In this document: positions 55,066 through 64,000 of the stretch, one piece after another
How the letters are laid out: each line of letters starts with the position of its first letter
How positions within the stretch are numbered: position 1 is the stretch's first letter
From: Lachnospiraceae bacterium
GTDB lineage: Bacteria > Bacillota > Clostridia > Lachnospirales > Lachnospiraceae
Length of the DNA stretch: 64,000 bases
Direction: 5' to 3'
Assembly: GCA_015057165.1 (NCBI GenBank)
Contig: SVEY01000002.1
Coordinates: 124,001 to 188,000, forward strand
Position numbers and translations under genes: made by a program
The notes under the pieces: generated by a model
Told to the model about the DNA's origin: nothing
Seen by the model: only the letters and a program-made list of their open reading frames with translations
The model's database searches: none

Positions 55066-55368
55066 ATGGATAAAAATTATAATATGCCAAATGATGAGCT
55101 GTTGATTGACCTGGCCGATTTATACAAGGTATTTGGTGACTATTCAAGAATAAGAATCATGTATATACTCCTACAGGAGGAGCTATGTGTGCAGGATATT
55201 GCTGATGCCCTTGGTATGACTCAATCTGCTGTATCCCATCAGCTTAAGACATTAAAGCAGAATAAATTAGTTAAAGCAAGGCGTGATGGGAAGTCAATAT
55301 TCTATTCACTTGCAGACGATCATGTAAGAATTATTCTTGATATGGGAAGAGAACATTTAGAGGAGTAA
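55066..55368 (+). CDS. ArsR/SmtB-family metal-sensing repressor
   Basis: This 100-residue winged-helix repressor has the recognition helix MTQSAVSHQLKTLKQ and the wing RRDGKSIFYSL. At its end DDHVRIILDMGREHLEE reproduces the alpha-5 zinc site of SmtB/CzrA in spacing (Asp, His two later, His 11 later, Glu three later), so it should sense zinc or cobalt-like ions and release DNA. The alpha-3N cysteines of CadC are absent. It probably binds the palindrome at 52086-52107 before the HMA gene. AAAGGA precedes the ATG; the pseudouridine synthase gene starts one base after the stop. Confidence 0.88.
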   Translation: MDKNYNMPNDELLIDLADLYKVFGDYSRIRIMYILLQEELCVQDIADALGMTQSAVSHQLKTLKQNKLVKARRDGKSIFYSLADDHVRIILDMGREHLEE

Positions 55369-55369
55369 T

Positions 55370-56161
55370 ATGATTCGATTAGATAAATACCTTGCTAATG
55401 CCAATGTGGGTACAAGAAGCCAGGTTAAGAAACTTATAAAAAGCGGAGCTGTTATTGTTAATGACAAGATCTGTACAGATGCAAATGTTAAAATAGAAGA
55501 AGAGTCGAAAGTTATATGCCAAGGGAACGTAATAGAACCCTTGGCTAATTGCGTGTATATGCTTAACAAACCAGAAGGTGTTGTTAGCGCCACAAGTGAC
55601 AATGAATATAGAACAGTTATAGATTTGCTCGCGAAGGAAGGACGAAAGGATTTATTCTCCATAGGTCGTCTAGACAAGGACACGGAAGGATTGCTTCTAA
55701 TAACAAATGATGGTGCCCTTGGTCATAATCTTCTATCACCTAGAAAGCATGTTAGTAAGACATATCTATGTGTAACAGATAAGGAATTAAGTCCTGAGGA
55801 GATGTCTGAGATGGAACAGGGCATTGACATTGGAGATGATAAGAAGACTTTGCCTTGCATCGTAAATGTTACTTCATTAGAAGAAGCATGTTCTACTTAT
55901 AATATTGCTATGGGAAATGTGGATTCTTTATTTGAAAGAATAGATAAATTATTCGGACATTCTTCTTTAAATGTTTATTCCTATTTTCTTACAATAAATG
56001 AAGGACGATTTCATCAAGTTAAGAGAATGTTTGCACATTTTGGTGGAGAAATACTATATCTTAATAGAGTTGAATTTGCAGGCCTTAAGCTTGATATGAC
56101 ACTTGAATTAGGAGAGTATAGACAGTTAACTGAGGAAGAAATCCAAAGCATAACGAAATAA
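55370..56161 (+). CDS. RsuA-family rRNA pseudouridine synthase
   Basis: This 263-residue enzyme isomerises uridine in ribosomal RNA. An N-terminal S4 RNA-binding domain (about 1-60, with LANANVGTRSQVKKLIKSG) precedes the catalytic domain, whose Asp lies in GRLDKDTEGLLLITNDG; RFHQVKRMFAHFGGEI is the conserved C-terminal motif. The family acts on 16S U516 or neighbouring 23S sites. An insertion around residues 170-195 (GNVDSLFERIDKLFGHSS) looks longer than usual. It is tightly linked to arsR but probably only by operon read-through. Confidence 0.88.
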   Translation: MIRLDKYLANANVGTRSQVKKLIKSGAVIVNDKICTDANVKIEEESKVICQGNVIEPLANCVYMLNKPEGVVSATSDNEYRTVIDLLAKEGRKDLFSIGRLDKDTEGLLLITNDGALGHNLLSPRKHVSKTYLCVTDKELSPEEMSEMEQGIDIGDDKKTLPCIVNVTSLEEACSTYNIAMGNVDSLFERIDKLFGHSSLNVYSYFLTINEGRFHQVKRMFAHFGGEILYLNRVEFAGLKLDMTLELGEYRQLTEEEIQSITK

Positions 56162-56227
56162 GAATTATATGCCGGATATAATCGGCTTCGATTCACTATA
56201 ATTAAAAATAATAAAACTATATATTTA

Positions 56228-56241
56228 CAAACATATGTTCG
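56228..56241. promoter_or_regulatory. LexA/DinR-type SOS box
   Basis: CAAACATATGTTCG differs at one base from the Gram-positive SOS consensus CGAACATATGTTCG. It lies 53 bases before the Y-family polymerase start, next to AT-rich -10-like sequence (TATTAT/TATATA at about 56247-56257), a typical place for LexA control. Confidence 0.75.
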
Positions 56242-56293
56242 TGTGTTATTATATATATGATTCGTAATACGGTTTATAAGAGAATAGGAAGAG

Positions 56294-57571
56294 ATGGAAG
56301 TTAAGAAGGACAGGATGTATCTTTGTATAGATCTTAAGTCCTTCTATGCATCTGTAGAGTGCATAGAGAGAGGACTAGATCCCTACAAGGCTAATTTAAT
56401 AGTGGCAGATCTTAGCAGAACTGAGAAGACAATATGTCTTGCGGCAAGTCCGGCTATTAAGGCACTGGGAGTTAGTAGCAGATGTAGGGTTTTTGAGATT
56501 CCTAAGAATATAGAATATATTGCTGCGACGCCTCGTATGGCTCTTTATATGGATTATTCTGCCAGAATATATTCTGTATATTTAAAGTACATTTCCAAGG
56601 AAGATATCCATGTATATTCAGTAGATGAGGCGTTTATAGATGTAACAGATTATCTTACCATGTATCAGATGAGCGCCAAAGAACTTGGTATTATGATTAT
56701 GGATGATATTATTGAAACTACTGGAATTACTGCAACATGTGGAATAGGGACTAATATGTATCTTGCCAAAATAGCCCTTGATATAACAGCGAAGCATGTG
56801 GATGATCATATTGGATATCTTACGGAAGAGCTATTTTGTGAGACTTTATGGGATCACAGGCCCCTTACTGATTTTTGGAGAATTGGGCCAGGTACTGCCA
56901 AGAGATTAGCAAGTGTTGGAATATTTACAATGAGACAGATTGCTATGGCTGATGAAGATATGCTATATAAAATGTTTGGCGTTGATGCAGAACTTCTAAT
57001 TGACCATGCCTGGGGTGTTGAGCCCACTCTTATATCTGATATTAAGACCTATAGTCCTACTTCTAATTCTATTACAAGTGGACAGGTGTTAGATAGAGAT
57101 TATGCCCATGAAGAAGGGAAATTAATTGTTAAAGAAATGACGGATCTTTTGTGCCTTGATCTTGTTGAAAGAGAGTGCGTTACTGAGTCGATCACGCTTC
57201 ATATAGGATATTCTAATGCTCTTAAGATGGCACCAGCCCATGGGAGTACAAGGCTTCCATTTCCGACTTCCTCTGCTCGAATAATAGTTGAAGCAGTGGA
57301 GAAATTATATGACAAGATAAAGGATGAGAATTTTCCAATGCGACGGGCTTTCGTATATTTTAATAAAATTGTTCCAGAAGGATATGAACAATATAACATG
57401 TTCGTGGATCCAGAAGATCTTAAGAAGGAACATAATATGCAGAAAGCAATTATTGATATTAAGAGTAAGTACGGCAAAAATGCAATCCTTAAGGGAATGA
57501 ATCTCGAAGAAGGTGCCAAGACAATAGAGAGAAATGCTCAGATTGGAGGTCATAGAAGTGGGGAAGAATAA
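56294..57571 (+). CDS. Y-family translesion DNA polymerase (UmuC-like)
   Basis: This 425-residue error-prone polymerase has the palm motif CIDLKSFYASVEC and the second catalytic motif SVDEAFIDVTDY, followed by the helix-hairpin-helix (FWRIGPGTAKRLASVGIFT) and little-finger domains. The LKSFYASVE wording and the YolD partner downstream match the UvrX/YqjW branch of Firmicutes rather than DinB. It copies past DNA lesions. An SOS box lies upstream. The ATG at 56294 is used here; an internal ATG at 56315 with AAGGA upstream is possible and would keep the whole catalytic core. Confidence 0.9.
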   Translation: MEVKKDRMYLCIDLKSFYASVECIERGLDPYKANLIVADLSRTEKTICLAASPAIKALGVSSRCRVFEIPKNIEYIAATPRMALYMDYSARIYSVYLKYISKEDIHVYSVDEAFIDVTDYLTMYQMSAKELGIMIMDDIIETTGITATCGIGTNMYLAKIALDITAKHVDDHIGYLTEELFCETLWDHRPLTDFWRIGPGTAKRLASVGIFTMRQIAMADEDMLYKMFGVDAELLIDHAWGVEPTLISDIKTYSPTSNSITSGQVLDRDYAHEEGKLIVKEMTDLLCLDLVERECVTESITLHIGYSNALKMAPAHGSTRLPFPTSSARIIVEAVEKLYDKIKDENFPMRRAFVYFNKIVPEGYEQYNMFVDPEDLKKEHNMQKAIIDIKSKYGKNAILKGMNLEEGAKTIERNAQIGGHRSGEE

Positions 57572-57926
57572 ATATGCCTCTAACAGGAAGATTAATCCTA
57601 ACAGACCCAAGATGACAAGAGAGAATAGGGCGAAGCAGTTTGCTCCATTTGCAGCCCTTAAAGGATTTGAAGATGGAATAAAGTGGAAGGAAAAGGTTTA
57701 TGTTGATAAGAAAGAACTGTCAGAAGAATCCTTAGAAAGGCTTGATAATAAGTTTAAGGAAATTAAGAAGAATGATATAATAACAATCGTGTATTATAAT
57801 AAGGGAGAATATCTTAGAGTTACGGGAATGGTTGCAAGAATTGACATAACCGCAAGAGTTCTTCAGGTTATTAATACGAAGATAAAGTTTGAAGATATAT
57901 ATGATATTGAGACAGGAAATGATTAG
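57558..57926 (+). CDS. YolD-like protein
   Basis: This 122-residue protein belongs to the YolD-like family that accompanies UmuC-type polymerases in Firmicutes; the family is thought to act like a UmuD-type accessory factor, which is unproven. It shows NRAKQFAPFAALKGFEDGI near the start and a beta-barrel-like C-terminus. I choose GTG 57558, which has GGAGG eight bases upstream and overlaps the polymerase gene by 14 bases; an ATG at 57534 lacks a clear ribosome site. Overlap implies translation coupled to the polymerase and SOS induction. Confidence 0.82.
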   Translation: MGKNKYASNRKINPNRPKMTRENRAKQFAPFAALKGFEDGIKWKEKVYVDKKELSEESLERLDNKFKEIKKNDIITIVYYNKGEYLRVTGMVARIDITARVLQVINTKIKFEDIYDIETGND

Positions 57927-57946
57927 ACGTAGGTTGTGATTAGATT

Positions 57947-59560
57947 ATGAAAAGCACGAAAGATATAGAATTAAGCATAATTAAGAAATTTAAGAAGAAG
58001 ATATGGAGACCTTTTACCAAGGCTATTAATGAGTATGAGTTAATAGAAGATGGTGATAAGATTGCAGTATGTATATCCGGTGGTAAAGATTCTATGCTTA
58101 TGGCAAAGCTGTTCCAGGAACTGGAACGTCATGGTAAGAAGAATTTTGATGTTGTATTCCTTGTGATGGATCCAGGTTATAATGAAGCTAACAGAAGTAA
58201 GATTGAAGAAAATGCCAAGCATCTTAATGTTCCAATTCAGATATTTACAAGTGACATATTTGATGCAGTATCTACAGTAGAAGATTCTCCTTGCTATTTA
58301 TGTGCCAGAATGAGAAGAGGTCATCTGTATAATAAGGCTAAGGAGCTTGGATGCAACAAGATTGCCTTAGGTCATCATTTTGATGATGTAATTGAGACAA
58401 TTCTTATGGGTATGCTGTATTCCGGACAGATTCAGACCATGATGCCTAAGCTTCATTCTACTAATTTTGAGGGAATGGAGTTGATTCGTCCCATGTATCT
58501 TATTAGGGAGGAAGATGTTATTCATTGGGCCAGATACAACGAATTAGAATTTATAAGGTGCGCATGTCGATTTACGGAGATGATTGAGAAGGAGAGAAGG
58601 CAGCGAGCCAGGGAATTAGGCATAAGCGTAGATGATATGTCAGAGATTGAATCATCATCTAAGAGAAAAGAGATTAAGAATCTTATTAAGGAGCTTCATG
58701 AGGTAAATCCTTTTGTGGAGAAGAATATCTTCCGTTCTGTTGAAAATGTCAGTCTCAAAACTATAATCGCATACAAGGATGATGGAGTGACTCATCATTT
58801 CTTAGATACATATCATGATGGAGACTCGCTATTCTATGGTAGTGGTATCAGTCAGAAGTTCGATGGTCAGGATATAATTGACAAGGTTCAAACAGACCTG
58901 AAGGAATTAGCTGATGAAAAATATAAGGATTTTCATGCTAATCTTATTCCAGAAATTGATAAGAATAGGATAATCGGAGTCAGGACACCAGAACTTAGGA
59001 AATACGCTACTCAATTTGCTAAGCATGAGAAGGATGCTTTGACATTTAAGAGCCATTTGCCACATGACTATTATGATGAAATGAATCTTCATGGTTTTCT
59101 TATAGAGAAGAATAAGGATTTTGATTCTTGCATTGAAGAACTGGATGCCTTCCTTGAATATGTGGATAATTGGGCTACTTGTGATTGTACTAATCCTAAG
59201 ATTCTTGGTAAATGTAAGGACAAACTTATACCACACATTGATAGATGGATAGCATCTAATAAGACATATTATATTAGATATGCAATTAAGCTTCTTATGA
59301 CATATTTTCTAGATGAGGATTATTCTATAGACTACATGTATAAAGTCGCAGAGGTTGAATCTGAAGAATACTATGTTAATATGATGCAGGCCTGGTATTT
59401 TGCAACAGCTCTTGCAAAACAATATGATGATGCTGTTACCTTCTTGCAACAAAAAAGATTACCGGTATGGATTCACAATAAAACAATTCAGAAAGCTGTA
59501 GAAAGCAATAGAATTGATAAAGAAACAAAATCTTATCTTAGAACTCTAAGGATTAAGTAG
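57947..59560 (+). CDS. TtcA-like ATP pyrophosphatase fused to AlkD-like DNA glycosylase
   Basis: One 537-residue frame joins two families. Residues about 1-290 form an N-type ATP pyrophosphatase like TtcA, with the PP-loop SGGKDS (44-49), CYLCARMRRG (C116/C119) and GHHFDDVIETILMG; such enzymes thiolate or otherwise modify tRNA bases. Residues about 305-537 match HEAT-repeat DNA alkylation repair proteins (AlkD type), with IIGVRTPELRKYA, DNWATCD and WYFATALAK. No stop or frameshift separates them. It lies 20 bases after yolD, next to the SOS polymerase, so a DNA-damage link is plausible for the second half. The start has only a weak ribosome site. Confidence 0.8.
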   Translation: MKSTKDIELSIIKKFKKKIWRPFTKAINEYELIEDGDKIAVCISGGKDSMLMAKLFQELERHGKKNFDVVFLVMDPGYNEANRSKIEENAKHLNVPIQIFTSDIFDAVSTVEDSPCYLCARMRRGHLYNKAKELGCNKIALGHHFDDVIETILMGMLYSGQIQTMMPKLHSTNFEGMELIRPMYLIREEDVIHWARYNELEFIRCACRFTEMIEKERRQRARELGISVDDMSEIESSSKRKEIKNLIKELHEVNPFVEKNIFRSVENVSLKTIIAYKDDGVTHHFLDTYHDGDSLFYGSGISQKFDGQDIIDKVQTDLKELADEKYKDFHANLIPEIDKNRIIGVRTPELRKYATQFAKHEKDALTFKSHLPHDYYDEMNLHGFLIEKNKDFDSCIEELDAFLEYVDNWATCDCTNPKILGKCKDKLIPHIDRWIASNKTYYIRYAIKLLMTYFLDEDYSIDYMYKVAEVESEEYYVNMMQAWYFATALAKQYDDAVTFLQQKRLPVWIHNKTIQKAVESNRIDKETKSYLRTLRIK

Positions 59561-59580
59561 AAAAACGAAAGTGATAATAT

Positions 59581-61398
59581 ATGTACGAATATAAGGACAG
59601 GATTTCGATAATTCAAAATATAATCTTGGAAAAAGGAATAGATTATTATATTATTCCCTTATCTGATTATCATAATAGTGAGATACCTAGTGATTATTAT
59701 AATGTAATAAGATATATTACTGGTTTTAGCGGCTCTAATGCAACACTTGTTATTGCAAGAGATGAGGCTTTTCTTTGGACTGACGGCAGGTATTTTATTC
59801 AGGCAGAACAGGAACTTGAAGGTAGCACAGTTAAGTTAATGAAACAAGGGCTTCCAGGTGTTCCTACTATTGTAGAATTCTTAGACCAGAATATGAGAGA
59901 AGAGGATGTTCTTGCATTTGATGGCAGATTGATTAATGTTGCTACATACAAGAGGTACAGTGAAACTCTTCTTTCTGATGCTAATAATCGTCATATATAT
60001 GATGTTGATATTGTGGAAGAAATCTGGCCAGACAGAGAAGAACCTAAGTGTCAGGACATATGGATTCTTGAAGACAAATACTCTGGTGAAAATGTTAGAA
60101 GCAAAGTTGATAGAATAAGGAATAATGATAATTTTAAGAAAGCAGATGCAGTTATTATATCTGACCTTTGTGATGTTGCCTGGACACTTAATCTTCGTGG
60201 TAATGATATAAAGAATGTAAATGTATTTTATTCTTATCTATTAATTACAAAGAATAAAGCTATATTATATGTAGACAACAATTCATTAGATGATAAGGTG
60301 CTTAGTTATCTAGAGGGCGAGAATATATTTGTTAGAGAATATAACCAGATATATGAGGATTTATCAGATAAGCTTTTTTATAACTCTAATAATATCTACA
60401 AGATGCTTATAGATGAAGATAGTACCAATACTTCAATTTACTCTCTAATTGTTGAGAATGTTGAAGTCCTTTGCGCAAGAAGTATTGTAAGTAGTATTAA
60501 ATGCATTAAGAATGATGTAGAGATTAGTAATACCAGAAATGCGCATATTAAAGATGGTGTAGCTGTTACAAAGTTTATGTACTATCTCTATAAAACATTT
60601 TCAAAAAGGGATAATAATACCTTAAATGAGACAGAGATTTCATTAGCAAATAAATTACATGAATTAAGATTAGGACAAGAGGGATTCTTAGGAGAGAGTT
60701 TTGATACTATTTCTGCATGGGGAGAACATGGTGCTATAGTTCACTATGAGCCAACTCCTAAGACGGATATTACAATAACAGATAATAATTTTCTGCTTGT
60801 AGATTCTGGTGGTCATTACTTAGAAGGAACAACAGATATAACAAGAACATTTCTTATTGGCAAGGCAAGTCCTAAGATGGTCAGAGATTATACCCTTGTT
60901 CTTAAGAGTAATATTAATCTTGCTAAAGCAAAGTTTATGAAGGGAACGAGTGGCAAAAGTTTAGATATGCTTGCCCGTAGTGTGCTTTGGCAGGAGGGAC
61001 TTGATTTCCTTCATGGTACTGGTCATGGGGTGGGACATATATTATCTGTCCATGAGGGGCCTAATAACATAAGTATTAGAAGCCCCTATGATATACCTAT
61101 TGTTAGTGGAATGATAACAACAGATGAGCCAGGATTATATTTCGAAGGGGAATATGGTATACGTCTGGAAAATGAACTATTATGTCTTGAGGATGAATCT
61201 AATGAGTATGGTGAATTTCTTAAGTTTGAGTGTTTGACGCTTGTACCATTTGACATTAATTGTATTGATGTTAGTATGCTAAATGAAGATGAACGAAGAT
61301 ATCTTAATGAATATCATGCTTTGGTTTATGATAAGATAAGTCCTTATTTAGATGAAGAAGAAGCAGCATGGCTTAAAGAAGTAACCAGAGAGATTTGA
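59581..61398 (+). CDS. Xaa-Pro aminopeptidase (aminopeptidase P)
   Basis: This 605-residue M24B metallopeptidase removes an N-terminal residue before proline, in the cytoplasm. It has the three-domain long form (two creatinase-type N-terminal domains, catalytic pita-bread domain about 320-540). Metal ligands are visible in LLVDSGGHYLEGTTDITR (two Asp), HGTGHGVGH (His), TTDEPGLYFE (Glu) and GIRLENELL (Glu). It starts 20 bases after the preceding gene. Roughly 600 residues is the eukaryote-like long length also common in clostridia. Confidence 0.9.
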   Translation: MYEYKDRISIIQNIILEKGIDYYIIPLSDYHNSEIPSDYYNVIRYITGFSGSNATLVIARDEAFLWTDGRYFIQAEQELEGSTVKLMKQGLPGVPTIVEFLDQNMREEDVLAFDGRLINVATYKRYSETLLSDANNRHIYDVDIVEEIWPDREEPKCQDIWILEDKYSGENVRSKVDRIRNNDNFKKADAVIISDLCDVAWTLNLRGNDIKNVNVFYSYLLITKNKAILYVDNNSLDDKVLSYLEGENIFVREYNQIYEDLSDKLFYNSNNIYKMLIDEDSTNTSIYSLIVENVEVLCARSIVSSIKCIKNDVEISNTRNAHIKDGVAVTKFMYYLYKTFSKRDNNTLNETEISLANKLHELRLGQEGFLGESFDTISAWGEHGAIVHYEPTPKTDITITDNNFLLVDSGGHYLEGTTDITRTFLIGKASPKMVRDYTLVLKSNINLAKAKFMKGTSGKSLDMLARSVLWQEGLDFLHGTGHGVGHILSVHEGPNNISIRSPYDIPIVSGMITTDEPGLYFEGEYGIRLENELLCLEDESNEYGEFLKFECLTLVPFDINCIDVSMLNEDERRYLNEYHALVYDKISPYLDEEEAAWLKEVTREI

Positions 61399-61438
61399 TA
61401 TATATATATTTATCCTGGAATAATAAAGGAGACTATAA

Positions 61439-64000
61439 ATGAGCAAGATACTACTTATTGATGGACATAGTATTCTTAACAGAGCATATTACGGTATACG
61501 GGGACTGTCTAATTCTAAAGGTGTTCCTACTAATGCTGTATATGGATTTCTTAATATGATGTTTAAATATATTGAAGAAGAGAAGCCGGATTATCTGACG
61601 GTTGCCTTCGATGTAAGTGCACCAACCTTTCGTCATGAGAGATATGCAGAGTATAAAGGAACAAGAAAGCCTATGGATGATGACCTTAGGGTTCAGGTGC
61701 CTATGATTCAGGATATGCTAAGTGCAATGGGAATTACTATCGTTAAGAAAGAGGGCCTGGAGGCTGATGATATTCTTGGAACGATTTCTCGTATTGCAGA
61801 GAAGCAGGGAATGGATGTTACAATTCTTTCAGGTGATAGAGATTTACTACAGCTTGCAACTAAGAAGGTTAAGATAGCAATTCCTAAGACTAGCAAAGGT
61901 GTTACAACAACTTATTATTATTATGATAAGGATGTGTACGAAGAATATCTATGTACACCAATAGAATTTATTGATGTTAAAGCATTAATGGGAGATTCCT
62001 CTGATAATATTCCTGGCGTTCCATCCATTGGTGAGAAGACTGCTAAGAATATAATCAGTAAATATAAATCTATTGAAAATGCCTATGAGCACGTCGACGA
62101 GGTTAAACCTCCTAATGCATCTAAGAAGTTAAAAGAATTCTATGATCAGGCTGTTCTTTCTAAGGAGCTTGCAACTATATGTGTAACAGCAGATATTGAA
62201 TACGATATAAATGATTGTAAGTATGAGAATATTTACACTAATGAGGCATATCTTCTGTGTAAAGAATGGGAGATTAAGAGACTTCTTCCTAGGTTTGAGA
62301 ATAATGTAAAAAGTCTCGATGTTCATGAATATAAGACAATTAACAGACTAGATCAGGTTGAAAGATTAATAGAAAGACTATCCTTTGAAGAATATGTTGG
62401 AGTAAGCTATGTGAGATTCTCCGATGCTGATAAAGATGGGCAGATGACACTTTTTGGTGGCGATGAACTAAGACTTGTTGCACTATCTGATAAGAAAGAA
62501 TGTTATTGCATAGATTTAGGTAATGAGCTTAGCGAATCATACATTGTTAATGCATTGTATGACCTGTCTTCTAAGACTAATATTATTAGTTTTAATCTTA
62601 AGGATATGCTTTATGATTTTACAAGTCTTAACAGAGAGAAATGTTTTGATGTGTCTGTGGCATTTTATCTTCTTGATCCAACTAAAAAGGAATATACATA
62701 TGAGGATATTGCAAGTGAATATCTTAATATGATGCTTCCAGGAAGAGAAGAACTAATCGGTAAGAAGTCGATAGCATCACAATTTGATTCTAAGAAAGAA
62801 AAGATTATCGAACTAAAATGTCATGAAGCATATGTGGCTGTTAATGGATACCTTAGTATTCTTTCGAAATTGCAGAATGAATATAAGAATCTATATTACA
62901 ATATAGAGATGCCACTTCTCTATACTCTGTTTGATATGGAGAGAGAAGGAATTTCTCTTGATAAAAAGGCTTTAGAAGAATATGGCCACACATTGAATGA
63001 AAGAATAAAAGAGTTAGAAGGAAATATTTATAATCTTGCTGGAGAAGAATTTAATATTAATTCTCCAAAACAATTAGGTGAGATACTGTTTTCTGAGGAT
63101 AAGCTAAATCTTCCAGGGGCGAAGAAGACAAAGTCCGGTTATTCTACGGCAGCTGATGTACTAGAGAAGCTTGCACCAGAATATGAGATAGTAAAGGATA
63201 TATTAGAATATAGAGGTCTGTCTAAACTTTTTTCTACTTACGTAGAAGGCTTACTAAAAGAACAGGAAAGTGATGGTAAGATACATTGCCATTTCCAGCA
63301 AACTGTTACGGCAACAGGAAGACTTTCTTGTACAGAGCCTAACCTACAGAATATACCAATTAGAATGGAACTTGGAAGGATGATACGTAAAGTATTCTAC
63401 CCACGGGAAGGCTTTGTATTTGTTGATGCTGATTATTCCCAGGTAGAACTTCGAGTTCTTGCACATATGTCAGAAGATCAGGGGCTTATTGATGCATTTA
63501 ACAGAGGAGATGATATTCATACAAGTACTGCAGCTAAGATATTTGATGTTGAACAAGAAGATGTAACTCCTCTAATGCGTCGTACAGCTAAAGCAGTAAA
63601 TTTTGGGATAGTTTATGGGGAGAGTTCCTTTGGTTTATCTGAGAACTTAGGTATTAGTAGAAAAGATGCAACGAAATATATTGATGATTATTTCAAAGTG
63701 TATCCTAAGATGAAAGAGTTTCTAGATAATCTTAAGGATAAAGCCAGAGAAAAAGGTTATTCAGAGACTTTGCTGGGTAGAAAGCGCCCTATTGTTGAGA
63801 TTAGTTCTAAGAATTACAACATAAGAGGTTTTGGGGAACGTGTTGCTATGAATACACCAATTCAGGGTACAGCAGCAGATATAATCAAGATTGCTATGGT
63901 AAATGTTGATAGAAGACTTAGAGAGTCTAATATGAAATCAAGACTTATATTGCAAGTCCATGATGAACTTCTTATTGAGGCAGCAAAGGAAGAGGAAGGC
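61439..64000 (+). CDS. polA: DNA polymerase I (5' part, runs off the window)
   Basis: 854 codons are present, and the C-terminus lies beyond the right edge (family length about 880-900). The start ATG at 61439 has AAAGGAG upstream. N-terminal 5'-3' exonuclease/FEN domain (about 1-290) has LLIDGHSILNRAYYG, EADDILGT and MGDSSDNIPGV. The middle 3'-5' exonuclease-like domain (about 310-470) lacks the expected DxE motif (VGVSYVRF at that strand), so proofreading is probably lost, as in Bacillus. The polymerase domain shows DADYSQVELRVLAH, RRTAKAVNFGIVYG and QVHDELLIEA. It replaces Okazaki primers and fills repair gaps. Confidence 0.95.
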   Translation, partial: MSKILLIDGHSILNRAYYGIRGLSNSKGVPTNAVYGFLNMMFKYIEEEKPDYLTVAFDVSAPTFRHERYAEYKGTRKPMDDDLRVQVPMIQDMLSAMGITIVKKEGLEADDILGTISRIAEKQGMDVTILSGDRDLLQLATKKVKIAIPKTSKGVTTTYYYYDKDVYEEYLCTPIEFIDVKALMGDSSDNIPGVPSIGEKTAKNIISKYKSIENAYEHVDEVKPPNASKKLKEFYDQAVLSKELATICVTADIEYDINDCKYENIYTNEAYLLCKEWEIKRLLPRFENNVKSLDVHEYKTINRLDQVERLIERLSFEEYVGVSYVRFSDADKDGQMTLFGGDELRLVALSDKKECYCIDLGNELSESYIVNALYDLSSKTNIISFNLKDMLYDFTSLNREKCFDVSVAFYLLDPTKKEYTYEDIASEYLNMMLPGREELIGKKSIASQFDSKKEKIIELKCHEAYVAVNGYLSILSKLQNEYKNLYYNIEMPLLYTLFDMEREGISLDKKALEEYGHTLNERIKELEGNIYNLAGEEFNINSPKQLGEILFSEDKLNLPGAKKTKSGYSTAADVLEKLAPEYEIVKDILEYRGLSKLFSTYVEGLLKEQESDGKIHCHFQQTVTATGRLSCTEPNLQNIPIRMELGRMIRKVFYPREGFVFVDADYSQVELRVLAHMSEDQGLIDAFNRGDDIHTSTAAKIFDVEQEDVTPLMRRTAKAVNFGIVYGESSFGLSENLGISRKDATKYIDDYFKVYPKMKEFLDNLKDKAREKGYSETLLGRKRPIVEISSKNYNIRGFGERVAMNTPIQGTAADIIKIAMVNVDRRLRESNMKSRLILQVHDELLIEAAKEEEG

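Overview
The window is AT-rich (about one third G+C by eye), with gene-dense, mostly plus-strand coding, strong Shine-Dalgarno sites and low-GC Gram-positive gene families: a glutamine synthetase paired with an ANTAR regulator, Hsp33, a YolD-like protein, a LexA/DinR-type SOS box, an L,D-transpeptidase and GPH sugar symporters. I infer a clostridial Firmicute, most likely Lachnospiraceae-like. I see no rRNA, transposase, prophage or CRISPR array. There are two tRNA-Leu genes.

Layout. 1-7.9 kb: glutamine synthetase, ANTAR regulator, two hybrid histidine kinases and a VanX-like D,D-dipeptidase lipoprotein. 8.3-28.6 kb: a complete accessory Sec (aSec) locus in streptococcal order. It has a giant Ser/Thr/Glu/Ala-repeat surface protein of 2611 aa, then secY2, asp1, asp2, asp3, secA2, gtfA and gtfB, followed closely by an ABC exporter pair. 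28.7-31 kb: an STT3/PglB-type oligosaccharyltransferase. 31-45.6 kb: housekeeping genes (recJ, a lipase-like hydrolase, hslO, L,D-transpeptidase, hisC, malQ, lipid kinase, diguanylate cyclase), then a membrane-anchored protein ending in a DnaA domain-IV-like fold and a polyprenol kinase-like protein. 45.7-52 kb: a TetR-controlled sugar cassette (GH2 glycosidase, GT-B-like protein, GPH symporter). 52-55.4 kb: a metal-resistance cassette (HMA chaperone, P1B ATPase, ArsR/SmtB repressor) whose two large intergenic gaps are each filled by a long imperfect palindrome. 55.4-64 kb: RsuA-type pseudouridine synthase, SOS-controlled Y-family polymerase plus YolD, a TtcA-like/AlkD-like fusion, aminopeptidase P and a partial polA.

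How it works together. The aSec locus should O-glycosylate the repeat protein in the cytoplasm (GtfA/GtfB), modify and escort it (Asp1-3), and export it (SecA2/SecY2). The ABC exporter and the oligosaccharyltransferase next door suggest further envelope glycan handling, but that link is inference. In the metal cassette the repressor has an alpha-5 zinc-site pattern, and a matching ArsR-type palindrome overlaps the HMA promoter region. The most unusual items are the roughly 400-bp cloverleaf-like palindrome at 52377-52783, the clostridial aSec/giant adhesin locus without LPXTG, the bacterial STT3 protein, the membrane-tethered DnaA-IV-like protein and the TtcA-AlkD fusion.
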